A stretch of 64,000 nucleotides of DNA from Paenibacillus sp. FSL H8-0048 (GCF_038002825.1 NZ_JBBODF010000001.1:6138001-6202000); one strand, 5' to 3'. Counted from the first letter of the stretch, positions 33,174-42,081 are shown. Notes: generated from the letters alone by a model not told the origin. Made by a program: numbers and translations.

Positions 33174-34118
33174 ATGCGGAAGATTATCGTGGGCAGCAGA
33201 CAAAGTGCGCTGGCTCTGACGCAGACGGGGCATGTGATTGCTGACCTGGAGCGGCTTAGCGTGGAGCATGGTTTTAATTTTACTTTTGAGGTGCATAAGA
33301 TCGTTACCAAGGGTGACCGGATTCTCGATGTGACCCTGTCCAAGGTGGGCGGCAAAGGCTTGTTCGTCAAGGAGATTGAACAGGCGATGCTGGCGAAGGA
33401 CATTGATATGGCAGTACATAGTATGAAGGATATGCCTTCCGAATTGCCGGAAGGCTTGATGAATGGTGCGGTGCCGAAGCGGGAAGATCCGCGCGACGTT
33501 CTGATCTCGGGCAGCGGCGCAGGACTTGAGGGTCTGCCGCAAGGTGCTCGCGTAGGCACCAGCAGTCTGCGGCGCTCCAGCCAACTGGCTGCGCTAAGGC
33601 CGGATCTGCTCATTGAGCCGGTACGCGGCAATATTGATTCGCGGCTGAAGAAGCTGGAGAGCGGCGAATATGACGCGATTCTGCTGGCAGCGGCGGGGCT
33701 GTCGCGTATGGGGTGGCAGGACCGGATTACGGCATATCTGCCGCCTGAGGTCTGCCTGCCCGCTGTAGGCCAGGGAGCACTGGGTATTGAGTGCCGTGAG
33801 GACGATGAGGAGCTGCGCAGGCTGCTGGCGCTGTATAACGATGAGCGCACGGCGCTTACGGTGACGGCGGAGCGTACCTTCCTGGGCGCTCTGAACGGCG
33901 GCTGCCAGGTACCGATTGGCGCTTACGCGATCCTTGAGCCGGAAGGCGAAGCTGCGAGGCCGTCTATAACGTTAACCGGAATGGTCGGGACACCGGACGG
34001 TACGGTTATTCTGAAGGAGACCTGCACCGGCAATGATCCGGTGGAGCTGGGTGCGGAGGTTGCACGGAAGCTGGTGGCCCGAGGTGCGGAGAAGATTTTG
34101 GCCGATGTAAGGGAATAA
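33174..34118 (+). CDS. hemC: Porphobilinogen deaminase (hydroxymethylbilane synthase)
   Basis: HemC polymerises four porphobilinogens to hydroxymethylbilane. The 314-residue protein has VGSRQSALALTQT, the active-site region GKGLFVKEIEQAML, HSMKDMP with its catalytic Asp, RRSSQLAALRPDL, and the cofactor-attachment Cys in FLGALNGGCQVPIGAYA (near 244). The ATG at 33174 is preferred because the GGGGG site is seven bases upstream; ATG 33168 sits only one base after it. It follows the 51-bp array and continues the haem operon. Confidence 0.94.
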   Translation: MRKIIVGSRQSALALTQTGHVIADLERLSVEHGFNFTFEVHKIVTKGDRILDVTLSKVGGKGLFVKEIEQAMLAKDIDMAVHSMKDMPSELPEGLMNGAVPKREDPRDVLISGSGAGLEGLPQGARVGTSSLRRSSQLAALRPDLLIEPVRGNIDSRLKKLESGEYDAILLAAAGLSRMGWQDRITAYLPPEVCLPAVGQGALGIECREDDEELRRLLALYNDERTALTVTAERTFLGALNGGCQVPIGAYAILEPEGEAARPSITLTGMVGTPDGTVILKETCTGNDPVELGAEVARKLVARGAEKILADVRE

Positions 34119-34219
34119 GGAGTACATGGGGTACGGGTTATACAGGGGAGCAGCGCAGGTTACCGAGAAGCTTATGCAGGGCAGAATCGCATGTGTATAG
34201 GGATAAGGGGATGACGGAG

Positions 34220-35767
34220 ATGGCGGGGAAGGTATATCTGGTAGGTGCAGGTCCGGGGGATGCGAAGCTGATTACAGTCAAGGGGCTGGAATGTATCCGG
34301 AAGGCCGATGTGCTGGTCTATGACAGGCTGGCCAGTCCAAGGCTGCTGAAATGGATGAAGCCCGGCGGTGAGAAAATATACGTAGGCAAGCTCTCGGACC
34401 GCCATACGATGAAGCAGGAGGATATTAATCAGCTGCTGGTGGATCTCGCGCTTGAGGGCAAAACGGTGGTTCGGCTGAAGGGTGGGGACCCTGTGATTTT
34501 TGGCCGGGTAGGCGAAGAAGCAGAGCTGCTGCGCAGGAACGGTATCTACTATGAGATTGTGCCGGGCATTACCTCGGCCATCAGCGTCCCGGCGTATGCC
34601 GGTATTCCGGTGACCCACCGGGAGGCGTCGTCTTCCCTGTCGATTATTACCGGCCATGAGAGCCCGGATAAGCTGGATCATTCCATTCAATGGGATAAAG
34701 TAACGAATGCGACCGGCACGCTGGTGTTCCTGATGGGTGTCGCCAAAATCGGTTACATCAGCGCCCAGCTTATGAAGCACGGCCGTCCGCCGGAGACACC
34801 GGTGGCGCTGGTGCGCTGGGGGACCCGTGCGGATCAGGAGACGCTGACCGGCACGCTGGCCGATATTGAGGCAAAGGTTACGGCAGCGGATTTTCAGCCG
34901 CCGGCGGTTATTGTGGTCGGTGATGTTGTGCTCCAGCGGGAGCACCTGATGTGGGTGGAGGCGCTCCCCCTGTTCGGCAAGCGCATTGTAGTGACGCGGG
35001 CGCGCGCCCAGGCAAGTGAGCTGGTGGACCGGATCGAGGAGCTGGGCGGCGAGCCGTACGAGTTCCCGGTCATTGAGACGGTGATGCAGCGCGATGCGGA
35101 CAAGCAGGCGGAGATCGCTGCGGCACTTGGCGGGCTTGCGTCGTATGACTGGGTGTTCTTCACCAGTCCGAACGGCGTGGACTTCTTCATGCGTCATCTG
35201 ACGCAGCAGAAGCTGGATATCCGCAGCCTGCACAGGGCGCGGCTGTGCGCGGTGGGCCCGGGTACGGCCGCAGCGCTCGCAGAGCGCGGGCTGATCTCCG
35301 AGGAGCTGCCCGGCCGCTTCCAGGCGGAAGGGATGATTGAAGCTTTTGGCTCACAGCTGCTGCCAGGGCAAAAGGTGCTGCTTCCTCGCGGCGACCTGGC
35401 GCGTGAATGGCTGCCTGGTAAGCTGAGGGAGCTGGGGCTGGAAGTGACCGAAGTGGATACGTATGAGACGGTGGTTACCGGCGAGGATGATATTGAACTG
35501 GTGAAGCTGCTGGAGGAGAAGCGCATTCATGCGGTGACCTTCACCAGCTCGTCCACGGTGCGCAACTTCCTCGGCATCCTGAAGCGGATGGGCCTGGAAG
35601 ATCCGCTGGCGATGCTGGCGGGCATCAAGATTGCCTGCATCGGTCCGGTTACCGAGCAGACCGCAGTCGAAGCAGGACTCACTCCGGGACTGCTCCCGGA
35701 GGAATCCACCATCGAAGGGCTGGTGCAGGAGCTGTGCCGCTGGAATGAATCGACGAGGCTTAACTAG
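34220..35767 (+). CDS. Fused uroporphyrinogen-III methyltransferase / synthase (CobA-HemD)
   Basis: The 515-residue protein joins two enzymes. Residues about 1-245 are a SUMT methyltransferase (KVYLVGAGPGDAKLITVKGLE, VRLKGGDPVIFGR, VPGITSAISVPAYAGIPVTHR), which methylates uroporphyrinogen III twice to precorrin-2. Residues about 250-512 are uroporphyrinogen-III synthase (RIVVTRARAQASELVDRIEELGGEPYEFPVIET, FTSPNGVDFF, FTSSSTVRNFL), which closes hydroxymethylbilane. The product of the second half is the substrate of the first, so the fusion sits at the haem/sirohaem branch. ATG 34220 has AAGGGG nine bases upstream; ATG 34193 and 34211 are less likely. Such fusions are known in Gram-positive bacteria. 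Confidence 0.93.
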   Translation: MAGKVYLVGAGPGDAKLITVKGLECIRKADVLVYDRLASPRLLKWMKPGGEKIYVGKLSDRHTMKQEDINQLLVDLALEGKTVVRLKGGDPVIFGRVGEEAELLRRNGIYYEIVPGITSAISVPAYAGIPVTHREASSSLSIITGHESPDKLDHSIQWDKVTNATGTLVFLMGVAKIGYISAQLMKHGRPPETPVALVRWGTRADQETLTGTLADIEAKVTAADFQPPAVIVVGDVVLQREHLMWVEALPLFGKRIVVTRARAQASELVDRIEELGGEPYEFPVIETVMQRDADKQAEIAAALGGLASYDWVFFTSPNGVDFFMRHLTQQKLDIRSLHRARLCAVGPGTAAALAERGLISEELPGRFQAEGMIEAFGSQLLPGQKVLLPRGDLAREWLPGKLRELGLEVTEVDTYETVVTGEDDIELVKLLEEKRIHAVTFTSSSTVRNFLGILKRMGLEDPLAMLAGIKIACIGPVTEQTAVEAGLTPGLLPEESTIEGLVQELCRWNESTRLN

Positions 35768-35929
35768 TCTGTTCCTGCCAGATCTGTCAGTGCTGCTTCT
35801 GAGCGTTACAATCGGGTCCGGCCTATTAGCTTCGTTAACTTTAACATCTCAATACGGCTTAAGCCGAATAGATGTGTGTAACTACTTAAACTGCTTATTA
35901 ACTACTTACTGAACAGGAGGTTTACAGCA

Positions 35930-36928
35930 ATGAGCTTTCCAATAACCAGACACCGCCGTTTGCGCGGGTCGGCCGGTATTCGCGGCATGGTGCGCGAGAC
36001 GGTGCTGAATGTGCTGGATTTCATCCAGCCGATTTTTGTAACCTATGGAACGGGTGTGAAGAATGAGATCGGCTCCATGCCCGGCGTCTATCATTTCTCG
36101 CTGGATACGCTGAAGGAGGAGGTGGATGAGATTGCTTCCCTGGGCATTCCGGCGGTGCTGCTGTTCGGTATTCCCGAGACGAAGGATGCGGTTGGCTCGT
36201 CCGGCTTCGCAGATGATGGCATTGTGCAAGAGGCAACACGGTTAATCAAAAAATGGTATCCCGACCTGCTGGTCGTCGCCGACACCTGCCTGTGTGAATT
36301 CACCGATCACGGCCATTGCGGCATGGTGCATACCCATACGGTGAATGGTGTAGTGCACGGGGATGTAATCAACGATGCTTCGCTTGAGCTGCTGACCCGC
36401 ACAGCGGTCTCGCAGGCCCGGGCAGGGGCGGATATTATCGCGCCGTCCAACATGATGGACGGATTCGTGCAGGCGATCCGTGCCGGACTCGATGCGAATG
36501 GCTTCGAGCAGGTGCCGATCATGTCCTATTCGGTAAAATACGCCTCCGCCTTCTACGGCCCGTTCCGCGAAGCGGCGGATTCCGCTCCCCAGTTCGGCAA
36601 CCGCAAGACGTATCAGATGGACCCGGCCAATCTGCGGGAAGCCATCCGCGAAGCGGATTCCGATGTGCTGGAAGGCGCGGATATGCTGATGGTGAAGCCT
36701 GCTCTGGCTTATCTGGATGTGATCCGTACGATCCGCGACCAGTTCGATCTGCCTCTCGTAGCCTACAATGTCAGCGGTGAGTACTCGATGGTCAAGGCAG
36801 CTGCGCAGCAGGGCTGGATCGATGAGCAGGCGGTGGTGCTGGAGATGCTGACCGGCATGAAGCGTGCCGGAGCAGATATAATTATTACCTATTTCGCCAA
36901 GGACGCAGCCCGCTGGCTGCGCGGCTAG
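35930..36928 (+). CDS. hemB: Delta-aminolevulinic acid dehydratase (porphobilinogen synthase)
   Basis: HemB condenses two 5-aminolevulinates to porphobilinogen. The 332-residue TIM-barrel enzyme has RHRRLRGSAGIRGMVRET, a Cys-rich metal site (VVADTCLCEFTDHGHCGMV) that indicates zinc dependence, and the two Schiff-base lysines, Lys203 in YSVKYASAFYGPFREA and Lys256 in ADMLMVKPALAYLD. AGGAGG at 35915-35920 sets the start. The 162-bp gap after the CobA-HemD gene contains no gene; it has two direct copies of TAACTACTTA and a CGGCTTAAGCCG palindrome. hemL follows 18 bp downstream. Confidence 0.95.
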   Translation: MSFPITRHRRLRGSAGIRGMVRETVLNVLDFIQPIFVTYGTGVKNEIGSMPGVYHFSLDTLKEEVDEIASLGIPAVLLFGIPETKDAVGSSGFADDGIVQEATRLIKKWYPDLLVVADTCLCEFTDHGHCGMVHTHTVNGVVHGDVINDASLELLTRTAVSQARAGADIIAPSNMMDGFVQAIRAGLDANGFEQVPIMSYSVKYASAFYGPFREAADSAPQFGNRKTYQMDPANLREAIREADSDVLEGADMLMVKPALAYLDVIRTIRDQFDLPLVAYNVSGEYSMVKAAAQQGWIDEQAVVLEMLTGMKRAGADIIITYFAKDAARWLRG

Positions 36929-36946
36929 GATCAGGAGGGAACGAAT

Positions 36947-38248
36947 ATGGGCAATATTCCGTTGAACCGCCGGGAAGAGGCTTCCCGCACCGCTTTTGAA
37001 GAGGCAAAACAATATATTCCCGGCGGGGTGAACAGTCCGGTCCGGGCATTCAAATCCGTAGGATTGACCCCGGTCTATGTGGAGAGGGGCGAAGGCTCGC
37101 GGATCTACGATATTGACGGCAACAGCTTCATTGACTACGTCTGCTCGTGGGGACCGCTGATTATGGGACATGCCCATCCTGAGGTGGTGAAGGCGCTGCA
37201 GGAGACTGCGGCCAGAGGGACAAGCTTCGGCGCGCCGACCCTGCTTGAGACCGCAATGGCCAAAACCGTGGTAGAACGCGTAGCCTCGGTGGACATTGTC
37301 CGCATGGTGAATTCGGGAACGGAGGCGACGATGAGCGCGATCAGACTGGCCCGCGGCTACACCGGACGCAGCAAAATCCTCAAATTCGAAGGCTCCTATC
37401 ACGGCCATGCCGACAGCCTGCTGATAAAAGCCGGTTCCGGGGTGGCTACGTTGGGGCTGCCGGATAGTCCGGGCGTGCCGGAAGGTGTGGCAGTGAACAC
37501 GATCACGGTCCCTTATAATGATCTGGACGGGGTCAAAATCGCGTTTGAACGCTACGGCAACGAGATTGCCGCTGTCATCGTTGAGCCGATCGCCGGGAAT
37601 ATGGGCGTTGTACCTCCGCTTCCGGGCTTCCTGGAGGGTCTCCGCAAGGTGACGACGGGGTACGGGGCTTTGCTGATTTTTGACGAGGTCATGACCGGCT
37701 TCCGGGTGGACCGGGGATGTGCGCAGGGATTGTTCGGAATGGACCCGGACCTGACCTGCTTCGGCAAGGTGATCGGCGGCGGGCTTCCTGTAGGGGCTTA
37801 TGGCGGGAAAAGAGAGATCATGGAGCAGATCGCCCCGTCCGGCCCGATCTATCAGGCAGGCACACTCAGCGGAAATCCGCTGGCGATGGCGGCGGGCTAC
37901 AGCACGCTTGCGCTGCTGACCCCTGAGGTCTACACCCGTCTGGAGTCGCTTGGCGCAAGGCTGGAAGCCGGACTTAAACGCAATGCGCAGGAGACGGGAA
38001 TTCCGCTGACGATTAACCGCGTGGGCTCGATGGTATGTCCGTTCTTCACGGAGGAGCCGGTCATTAACTTCGAGACAGCCAAGACCAGTAACCTGGAGCT
38101 GTTCAAGCGTTATTTCGGCAAAATGCTGGATCAGGGCATCAGCGTTCCGCCGTCCCAGTTCGAGGGAATGTTCGTATCCGCTGCGCATAGCGAGCAGGAT
38201 ATTGACGATACAATTGCGGGCCATTACCAGGCCCTGAAATCGCTATGA
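36947..38248 (+). CDS. hemL: Glutamate-1-semialdehyde 2,1-aminomutase
   Basis: HemL moves the amino group of glutamate-1-semialdehyde to make 5-aminolevulinate, using pyridoxal phosphate. The 433-residue protein has YIPGGVNSPVRAFKSVG, NSGTEATMSAIRLARGYTGR, SYHGHADSLL, FDEVMTGFRV and the PLP lysine Lys274 in TCFGKVIGGGLPVGAYGG. AGGAGG precedes its ATG. Its stop overlaps the ATG of the pseudouridine synthase (ATGA), so the two are translationally coupled. Confidence 0.95.
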   Translation: MGNIPLNRREEASRTAFEEAKQYIPGGVNSPVRAFKSVGLTPVYVERGEGSRIYDIDGNSFIDYVCSWGPLIMGHAHPEVVKALQETAARGTSFGAPTLLETAMAKTVVERVASVDIVRMVNSGTEATMSAIRLARGYTGRSKILKFEGSYHGHADSLLIKAGSGVATLGLPDSPGVPEGVAVNTITVPYNDLDGVKIAFERYGNEIAAVIVEPIAGNMGVVPPLPGFLEGLRKVTTGYGALLIFDEVMTGFRVDRGCAQGLFGMDPDLTCFGKVIGGGLPVGAYGGKREIMEQIAPSGPIYQAGTLSGNPLAMAAGYSTLALLTPEVYTRLESLGARLEAGLKRNAQETGIPLTINRVGSMVCPFFTEEPVINFETAKTSNLELFKRYFGKMLDQGISVPPSQFEGMFVSAAHSEQDIDDTIAGHYQALKSL

Positions 38249-39426
38249 CGGCCGGACCGGAGGAGTTGTCCGGCCAGCAGGGCAGCGGCGCGGGCCAAGA
38301 CGGAAGTGATACCGCCAGCGCCCCCTTCGCGGGGGGCGGCAAGTGGACCCGGCGCGGGGAATGGCTGGAAGCCATGCCTGGCCGGGTCATTACGGGGGCT
38401 GCCGACAGACCGGCAGCCATCGATGCCTGGCTGCTGGGCGTAGCCGGGATGCCGGAGAAGCTGCACGCCCGGCTGCGCCACGAGGATGGCATCCAGTGGA
38501 GGGGCGACCGGCTGCGGCTGGCCCTGTTCCCCCGCCGGGAAGCGGGAATAGAGTCGGTATGGCAGGAAGCTGCGGCTGAGGTGCTGTTCGAGGACGACTT
38601 TTGCCTCGTGGTCCACAAGCCTGCGGGTATGGCAGTTCATCCGGACGGCAGCAGCACCGAGGTGACGCTGGATCATATCGTCGCTGCGCATTATGCGGCT
38701 TCCGGCGGAGGGATTGCCGTCCGCCATATCCACCGGCTGGACAAGGATACTACCGGACCCGTGCTGTATGCGAAGAACGAATACGCCCAGCTTGTGCTGG
38801 ATGAAGATATGCGTGAGAAGAAGGTAGCCCGCCTGTATGCCGCGATTGTTGAAGGCACAGTGCCGCCTGAGCTTACGGTGATCGATGCCCCCATCGGCCG
38901 TGACCGCCATCATGCGGCGCGCAGACGGGTATCCTCTGGAGGGCAGCCGGCGGTAACACGGATTGCAGGGCGCGAAGCCCTCCCCGGCGGAACCGTAGTG
39001 AAGCTGCAGCTGGAGACGGGCCGGACGCACCAGATTCGTGTCCACCTCAGCCATGCAGGGCATCCGCTCTTCGGGGATGACCTTTACGGCGGATCAGGCT
39101 GGCATACTGCGGGTATTCCTTCTTTATATGATGAGAAGCCCCCGCGTACGAAGCCAGGTCAGGTGAAGTCTGCCATTACAGCCTGGTTTGAAGAGCAGGA
39201 GAAGGCAGGCCTTACCCCGGGTCTGCAAGTCCCCGGCAAGCAGCCGGCTCCACCTTCCAAGCCGGGAGTCAAGGCGAAGAAGGATAGTGCTGACCGCCAG
39301 GCGCTGCACGGAGAGAAGCTGATCTTCGCCCACCCCTGGACCCGCAGCAAGCTGGAGGTAGCCGATCCCTGGCCGAAGGATATGCGGCGTCTGCGTGAGC
39401 AAATCGGCGGCGTAGATCAGGAGTAG
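38245..39426 (+). CDS. RluD-family pseudouridine synthase
   Basis: The 393-residue protein has an S4-like N-terminal region preceded by a Gly/Ser-rich stretch of about 35 residues. Its catalytic core carries the RluA/RluD motif HRLDKDTTGPVLYAK, with the catalytic Asp, then KKVARLYAAIVEG, and LETGRTHQIRVHLSHAGHPLFGDDLYGG. It would convert uridine to pseudouridine in rRNA or tRNA. There is a low-complexity, basic insertion after residue 290 before the final LIFAHPWTRSKLEV motif. It is coupled to hemL by a four-base overlap and ends the haem operon before a terminator. Confidence 0.87.
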   Translation: MTAGPEELSGQQGSGAGQDGSDTASAPFAGGGKWTRRGEWLEAMPGRVITGAADRPAAIDAWLLGVAGMPEKLHARLRHEDGIQWRGDRLRLALFPRREAGIESVWQEAAAEVLFEDDFCLVVHKPAGMAVHPDGSSTEVTLDHIVAAHYAASGGGIAVRHIHRLDKDTTGPVLYAKNEYAQLVLDEDMREKKVARLYAAIVEGTVPPELTVIDAPIGRDRHHAARRRVSSGGQPAVTRIAGREALPGGTVVKLQLETGRTHQIRVHLSHAGHPLFGDDLYGGSGWHTAGIPSLYDEKPPRTKPGQVKSAITAWFEEQEKAGLTPGLQVPGKQPAPPSKPGVKAKKDSADRQALHGEKLIFAHPWTRSKLEVADPWPKDMRRLREQIGGVDQE

Positions 39427-39480
39427 ACTATTAACCATTGGGTTCTGTGAGGTTAAGCTAACTCAATACATGCCATGCCC

Positions 39481-39530
39481 AGCCGGACCGCGTTTCTCTG
39501 AACTCTGGAGGAGTGCGGCCCGGCTTTTTG
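39481..39530 (+). terminator. Terminator of the haem operon
   Basis: An 11-bp stem with one mismatch (AGCCGGACCGC with GCGGCCCGGCT) is followed by TTTTT. Confidence 0.82.
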
Positions 39531-39573
39531 GTTGTTGTCCAGTGCGGCCTCCCCCAGCCGAAACATCGAACAA

Positions 39574-39775
39574 TAAGTGGATTTATGCTATTTAATTTAC
39601 GTAACAGTACTCTCCAGGGAACGTTAAGTGGATTTAGGGCATCTAATTTTCTCAATATGTCCTATATATTTATTTTCAGCTTATTTAAGTGTTGTTTATC
39701 CAACTGTTGCCGGATATTCGTAGACTTACTGTTGAACAGTTGCTCTTTTTCCACTTATTTCATTGAAGCCACCAG
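39574..39775. repeat. Two opposed pairs of AAGTGGA elements at ~51-bp spacing
   Basis: TAAGTGGATTTA occurs at 39574 and again at 39625, exactly 51 bp apart, each followed by a CTATTTAAT- or CATCTAAT-type half-site. In the opposite orientation, AAGTGGAAAAAGAGCAACTG (ending at 39756 on the plus strand) and a diverged relative 50 bp further along form a second pair. The interval 39531-39846 holds no gene. Confidence 0.68.
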
Positions 39776-39846
39776 TTAGCCCGCGTCCCCTCTGATACAT
39801 TTCCGCGCTCAAGCCTGTCTTACTAGTATGAGGAGATGATCTGGCT

Positions 39847-40290
39847 GTGAGAATAAGAAGGAATCGCTTAGTGTTAGTGATCTTAACCGCCTCCACTCTG
39901 GTGATTGCCGCCGGAATAATGAGGGTTGTGCAGTTGGACAACAAATATGGCGTTCTGGGTCTGGTTGCCCAGCTTCAGAGCTTCCAGTTGAGGGTAGACA
40001 ATCAATCGGACTTTGAGCTGCGTATACTGGAGACAGGAGTGGCAACCAGCTCAGCAGCGGAGGCGTCAGTAGACGAAGTTGGCAAGATACTCAAAAGCGA
40101 AAAAACAGTAAAAATTAAACCCCAGCTAACCTTAAGCGGTGAGGGCGGTATTTATTTGAAGTATTCAGACTCTAGGGAACCCGACGTTCCCAAAACCATC
40201 GGAGTATGCTCCTACACCGAGACTTTATCCGGATATTCCAAGGTTATTATTACGAATGACAAGGTGACAATCGAACAAAACTGCAGCTAA
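39847..40290 (+). CDS. Membrane-anchored hypothetical protein
   Basis: The 147-residue protein has a basic N-terminus (MRIRRNR), one membrane segment (about 8-27) and a beta-rich extracytoplasmic domain with two Cys (GVCSY and EQNCS) that could form a disulfide. I do not recognise the family. It starts with GTG at 39847, with TGAGGAG about 11 bases upstream. It stands alone between the haem operon terminator and the FMN-binding-like gene. Confidence 0.6.
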   Translation: MRIRRNRLVLVILTASTLVIAAGIMRVVQLDNKYGVLGLVAQLQSFQLRVDNQSDFELRILETGVATSSAAEASVDEVGKILKSEKTVKIKPQLTLSGEGGIYLKYSDSREPDVPKTIGVCSYTETLSGYSKVIITNDKVTIEQNCS

Positions 40291-40408
40291 TCTATAAGTA
40301 ATCCATATATTTGCAGATTCCTAGTAACATTTGTAACTGACGGCCTTCCAATATATTGATAAATATAGAGTGTAAGCGCAGTCTAATCGATGAACTGGGG
40401 GAATTATT

Positions 40409-40960
40409 GTGAAAAAAATTACAAAGTTAATGCTCGTGGCCGGCATCTCATTGGCACTTGTCGGGGTGGGGAACAGCGGCGCCCTGAACAACGTCACTTC
40501 GGCAGCGAGCGCACCGCTTAAGGTAGGCCGGGTGGAAGCGGCTGCCCATGGCACCAAATGCTTCACTGTAGCGGTTGCTGTAGTACAGAATGGCGTAATC
40601 GTTGCGGCTTCGCTCGATGATTATCAGTTCCTGGGCACCGATGTAGCCACTGGCGTACCGAACTCGGACAAGGATTTTGGCCAGAACTACAAAGATCCGA
40701 ACATGGTGCTGGCTTCCAAGAAGACCAATGCCAAATACTACAGTGAGCACATGAAGGAAGAAGCCAAATCGACAGTAGCCTATGACAAGAACCTGGCGGC
40801 CATCGAGAAATTTGCAACTGGCAAAACGATTAAATCCCTAGAAGCTACACTGACTAAAAAAACCAAAGAGCAAGTCGTTGATGCTGTAAGCGGTGCAACT
40901 CTGGTGGATACCCAGGGCTACCTGAAAGCGATTCTAGACGCAGCCAAAGCTGCAAAATAA
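40409..40960 (+). CDS. Secreted FMN-binding-domain-like protein
   Basis: The 183-residue protein has a signal peptide (KKITKLMLVAGISLALVGVGNSGA). A domain follows with TVAVAVVQNGVIVAASLDDYQFL and the C-terminal motif DAVSGATLVDTQGYLKAILDAA. That motif matches the D..SGA(T/S) site at which ApbE attaches FMN to a Thr in exported FMN-binding domains. It resembles cAD1/FMN-bind lipoproteins but lacks a lipobox, so it may be secreted or anchored otherwise. It starts with GTG behind GGGGGAA. No apbE is in the window. An exported redox role is inferred only. Confidence 0.68.
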   Translation: MKKITKLMLVAGISLALVGVGNSGALNNVTSAASAPLKVGRVEAAAHGTKCFTVAVAVVQNGVIVAASLDDYQFLGTDVATGVPNSDKDFGQNYKDPNMVLASKKTNAKYYSEHMKEEAKSTVAYDKNLAAIEKFATGKTIKSLEATLTKKTKEQVVDAVSGATLVDTQGYLKAILDAAKAAK

Positions 40961-40988
40961 ACGGCTGTTCCATCATTTAACCGATGTT

Positions 40989-41023
40989 AACCCCTTCATG
41001 GCTGCGGCTGTGGAGGGGTTTTG
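40989..41023 (+). terminator. Rho-independent terminator
   Basis: AACCCCTTCAT pairs with GTGGAGGGGTT, with a short T run (TTTTGC) after the stem. It ends the FMN-binding-like gene. Confidence 0.72.
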
Positions 41024-41154
41024 CTATGCGGTTTCCATTTGTCACCAGACCGGCTCCGCTATTCAAGAGAGTGGCACCCCTGCAATTATGGGTATAACAG
41101 TAATAAGTACAAAGGCGTCAGTATACGCGAGTATTCATAACTGGGGGGAAGGCC

Positions 41155-42021
41155 ATGAAATGGCAGGGCAGAAGAGGCAGTTCTAATGTGGAAGACCGCA
41201 GAGGCCGCGGGGGCGGGGGCGGGGGCGGGGGCAAGCTGATTGGCGGCGGAATTAGCGGGATCGTGATCATAGTGATTGTTACGCTGCTGAGCGGCGGGAA
41301 TATCGGCGATATTATGGGGAATCTGACCTCAACCGGTTCGGGTACGAACTCAAGTGCTCCCTATGAACAGAGCGCGCAGGAGAAGGAGCTATCCGAGTTC
41401 GTATCCGTGGTGCTGGCCGATACCGAGGATGTCTGGTCCGATATCTTCAAGAAGCAGGGGATGACTTACCAGGACCCGACGCTTGTGCTCTACAGCGGCA
41501 GTGTGAACTCTGCCTGCGGAACCGCAAGCTCAGCCGTCGGCCCGTTCTATTGTCCCGGGGATGCCAAGCTGTATATCGATCTCAGCTTCTATGATGAGCT
41601 GCAGCAGCAGTTCAAGGCGCCTGGCGACTTCGCCATGGCGTATGTAATTGCCCACGAGGTGGGTCATCATGTGCAGACACTGCTGGGCGCTTCCGAGCAG
41701 CTGAATTCAGAGCGCCAGCGCCTGAGCGAGACTGAATTCAACAAGGTTCAGGTCCGCTTCGAGCTGCAGGCCGATTATTATGCCGGGGTCTGGGCCCATC
41801 ATGTCCAGGGCCAGAATCTGTTGGAGGAAGGAGATCTGGAGGAGGCGCTGACTGCCGCGAGTGCGGTGGGGGACGATACGATCCAGAAGCGGGCGCAGGG
41901 ATATGTGGTGCCCGACAGCTTCACACATGGAACGTCCGAACAGCGCAAGCGCTGGTTCTATAAGGGCTTCAACTCCGGCACGATTGCCGGCGGAGATACC
42001 TTCAAAGCTGCTGAGCTGTAA
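41155..42021 (+). CDS. Neutral zinc metallopeptidase (YpfJ family)
   Basis: The 288-residue protein matches the putative neutral zinc metallopeptidase family (YpfJ). A Gly-rich N-terminus (RGGGGGGGGKLIGGG) precedes one membrane segment (about 38-58). The catalytic domain contains GPFYCPGDAKLYIDLSFYDEL, the zinc motif HEVGHHVQTLLG (His167, Glu168, His171) and ELQADYYAGVWAHH with the downstream acidic ligand. It is anchored in the membrane with the peptidase outside. Its biological substrate is unknown. GGGGGGAAGG precedes the ATG. The Gly stretch is coded by a perfect (GGGGGC)4 microsatellite at 41209-41232. Confidence 0.87.
   Translation: MKWQGRRGSSNVEDRRGRGGGGGGGGKLIGGGISGIVIIVIVTLLSGGNIGDIMGNLTSTGSGTNSSAPYEQSAQEKELSEFVSVVLADTEDVWSDIFKKQGMTYQDPTLVLYSGSVNSACGTASSAVGPFYCPGDAKLYIDLSFYDELQQQFKAPGDFAMAYVIAHEVGHHVQTLLGASEQLNSERQRLSETEFNKVQVRFELQADYYAGVWAHHVQGQNLLEEGDLEEALTAASAVGDDTIQKRAQGYVVPDSFTHGTSEQRKRWFYKGFNSGTIAGGDTFKAAEL
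41209..41232 (+). repeat. (GGGGGC)4 microsatellite, G-quadruplex-forming
   Basis: Four runs of five G separated by single C occur on the coding strand near the 5' end of the metallopeptidase gene. Hexanucleotide steps preserve frame. The tract meets standard G-quadruplex criteria in DNA and in the mRNA. Confidence 0.85.
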
Positions 42022-42041
42022 CCTGCAGCTGTTCTGTCAAC

Positions 42042-42081
42042 ATAAGAGCCGCCCATCCGCTTGACGGAGGACGGCTCTTAT
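42042..42081 (+). terminator. Terminator after metallopeptidase gene
   Basis: ATAAGAGCCG pairs perfectly with CGGCTCTTAT around a 20-base loop, followed by TCTTATT. Confidence 0.78.

Noticed and set aside
36242..38224. 660-residue minus-strand ORF
   Set aside because: It lies opposite hemB and hemL, has no ribosome site or family motif, and is a shadow of high-GC codon use.
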